A DNA stretch of 5,141 bases from Christensenella sp. UBA767 (GTDB taxonomy: Bacteria; Bacillota; Clostridia; Christensenellales; CAG-917), in contig DBJV01000041.1 in assembly GCA_002297185.1 (NCBI GenBank), positions 19,069-24,209 on the forward strand. Reading direction: 5' to 3'. The position numbers and the translations under genes are program-made. The notes under the pieces were generated by a model, which did not search any database, was not told the DNA's origin, and saw only the letters and a list, made by a program, of their open reading frames with translations. This document shows positions 5,067 through 5,141 of the stretch, one piece after another. How positions within the stretch are numbered: position 1 is the first letter of the stretch; each line of letters opens with the position of its first letter.

Positions 5067-5141
5067 GTCATTCCGAGGAGCAACGAATGTTGCGACGTGG
5101 GAATCAAGCCGAAGGCGCATTATGGAATATTCCACAACTGC
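5067..5141 (+). repeat. Dispersed intergenic repeat, copy B, cut by the window end
   Basis: This is related to the repeat at 84-150 in the same orientation: GTCATTCCGAGGAGCAAC at the left, a GAATCAAGCCGAAGGCGCA block, and the same perfect palindrome GGAATATTCC (5124-5133) followed by ACAACT. It has an extra internal hairpin, GCAAC-GAAT-GTTGC (5080-5093), missing from copy A. By analogy with copy A, an ATATCAC-linked hairpin array may begin just beyond the window edge. Confidence 0.7.

Noticed and set aside
84..5141. Composite transposon bounded by the two repeat copies
   Set aside because: No transposase or integrase is encoded between them, the copies are diverged, and no target-site duplication can be seen. 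A dispersed intergenic repeat is the simpler reading.

Overview
The window looks like chromosomal DNA from an uncultured, probably gut-associated, Gram-positive Clostridia-type bacterium. The reasons are strong AGGAGG-type ribosome binding sites, no outer-membrane features, a signal-peptide surface protein with MBG/Ig-like modules and a C-terminal membrane anchor, and dispersed intergenic repeats of a type I associate with uncultured Firmicutes genomes. The taxonomic call is an inference, because the window has no marker gene.

Layout. Positions 1-374 are non-coding: an unresolved left edge (1-83), a dispersed repeat with a GTCATTC head and a GGAATATTCC palindrome (84-150), four consecutive short hairpins each followed by ATATCAC (151-240), a perfect 18-bp AT-rich palindrome (275-292), and a plausible promoter (-35 at 313, extended -10 at 333-341). 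Three plus-strand genes follow. The first (375-2300) is an exported, membrane-anchored protein built of tandem MBG/Ig-like beta modules. The second (2297-3157) is a cation diffusion facilitator with an Asn-Asp-Asp-Asp transport site; it overlaps the first gene by ATGA and is probably translationally coupled to it. The third (3280-4770) is a metallophosphoesterase anchored by one N-terminal membrane segment, with its catalytic domain predicted outside the cell. It starts 122 bases after the transporter behind a strong ribosome binding site, with no clear terminator in between. Positions 4771-5141 are non-coding: consecutive stem-loops after the last stop, a 17-base direct repeat present twice, another bulged stem-loop, and a second copy of the GTCATTC...GGAATATTCC repeat in the same orientation, cut by the window edge.

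How the genes may work together. All three products are envelope proteins. A Mn-type exporter next to an extracytoplasmic enzyme that needs two metal ions suggests the transporter could supply metal to the phosphoesterase or to other exoenzymes. This is a hypothesis from gene order and predicted topology only. I found no CRISPR array, transposase, phage gene, tRNA or rRNA, and no recognisable defence system. The least explained parts are the hairpin array and the repeats flanking the locus.
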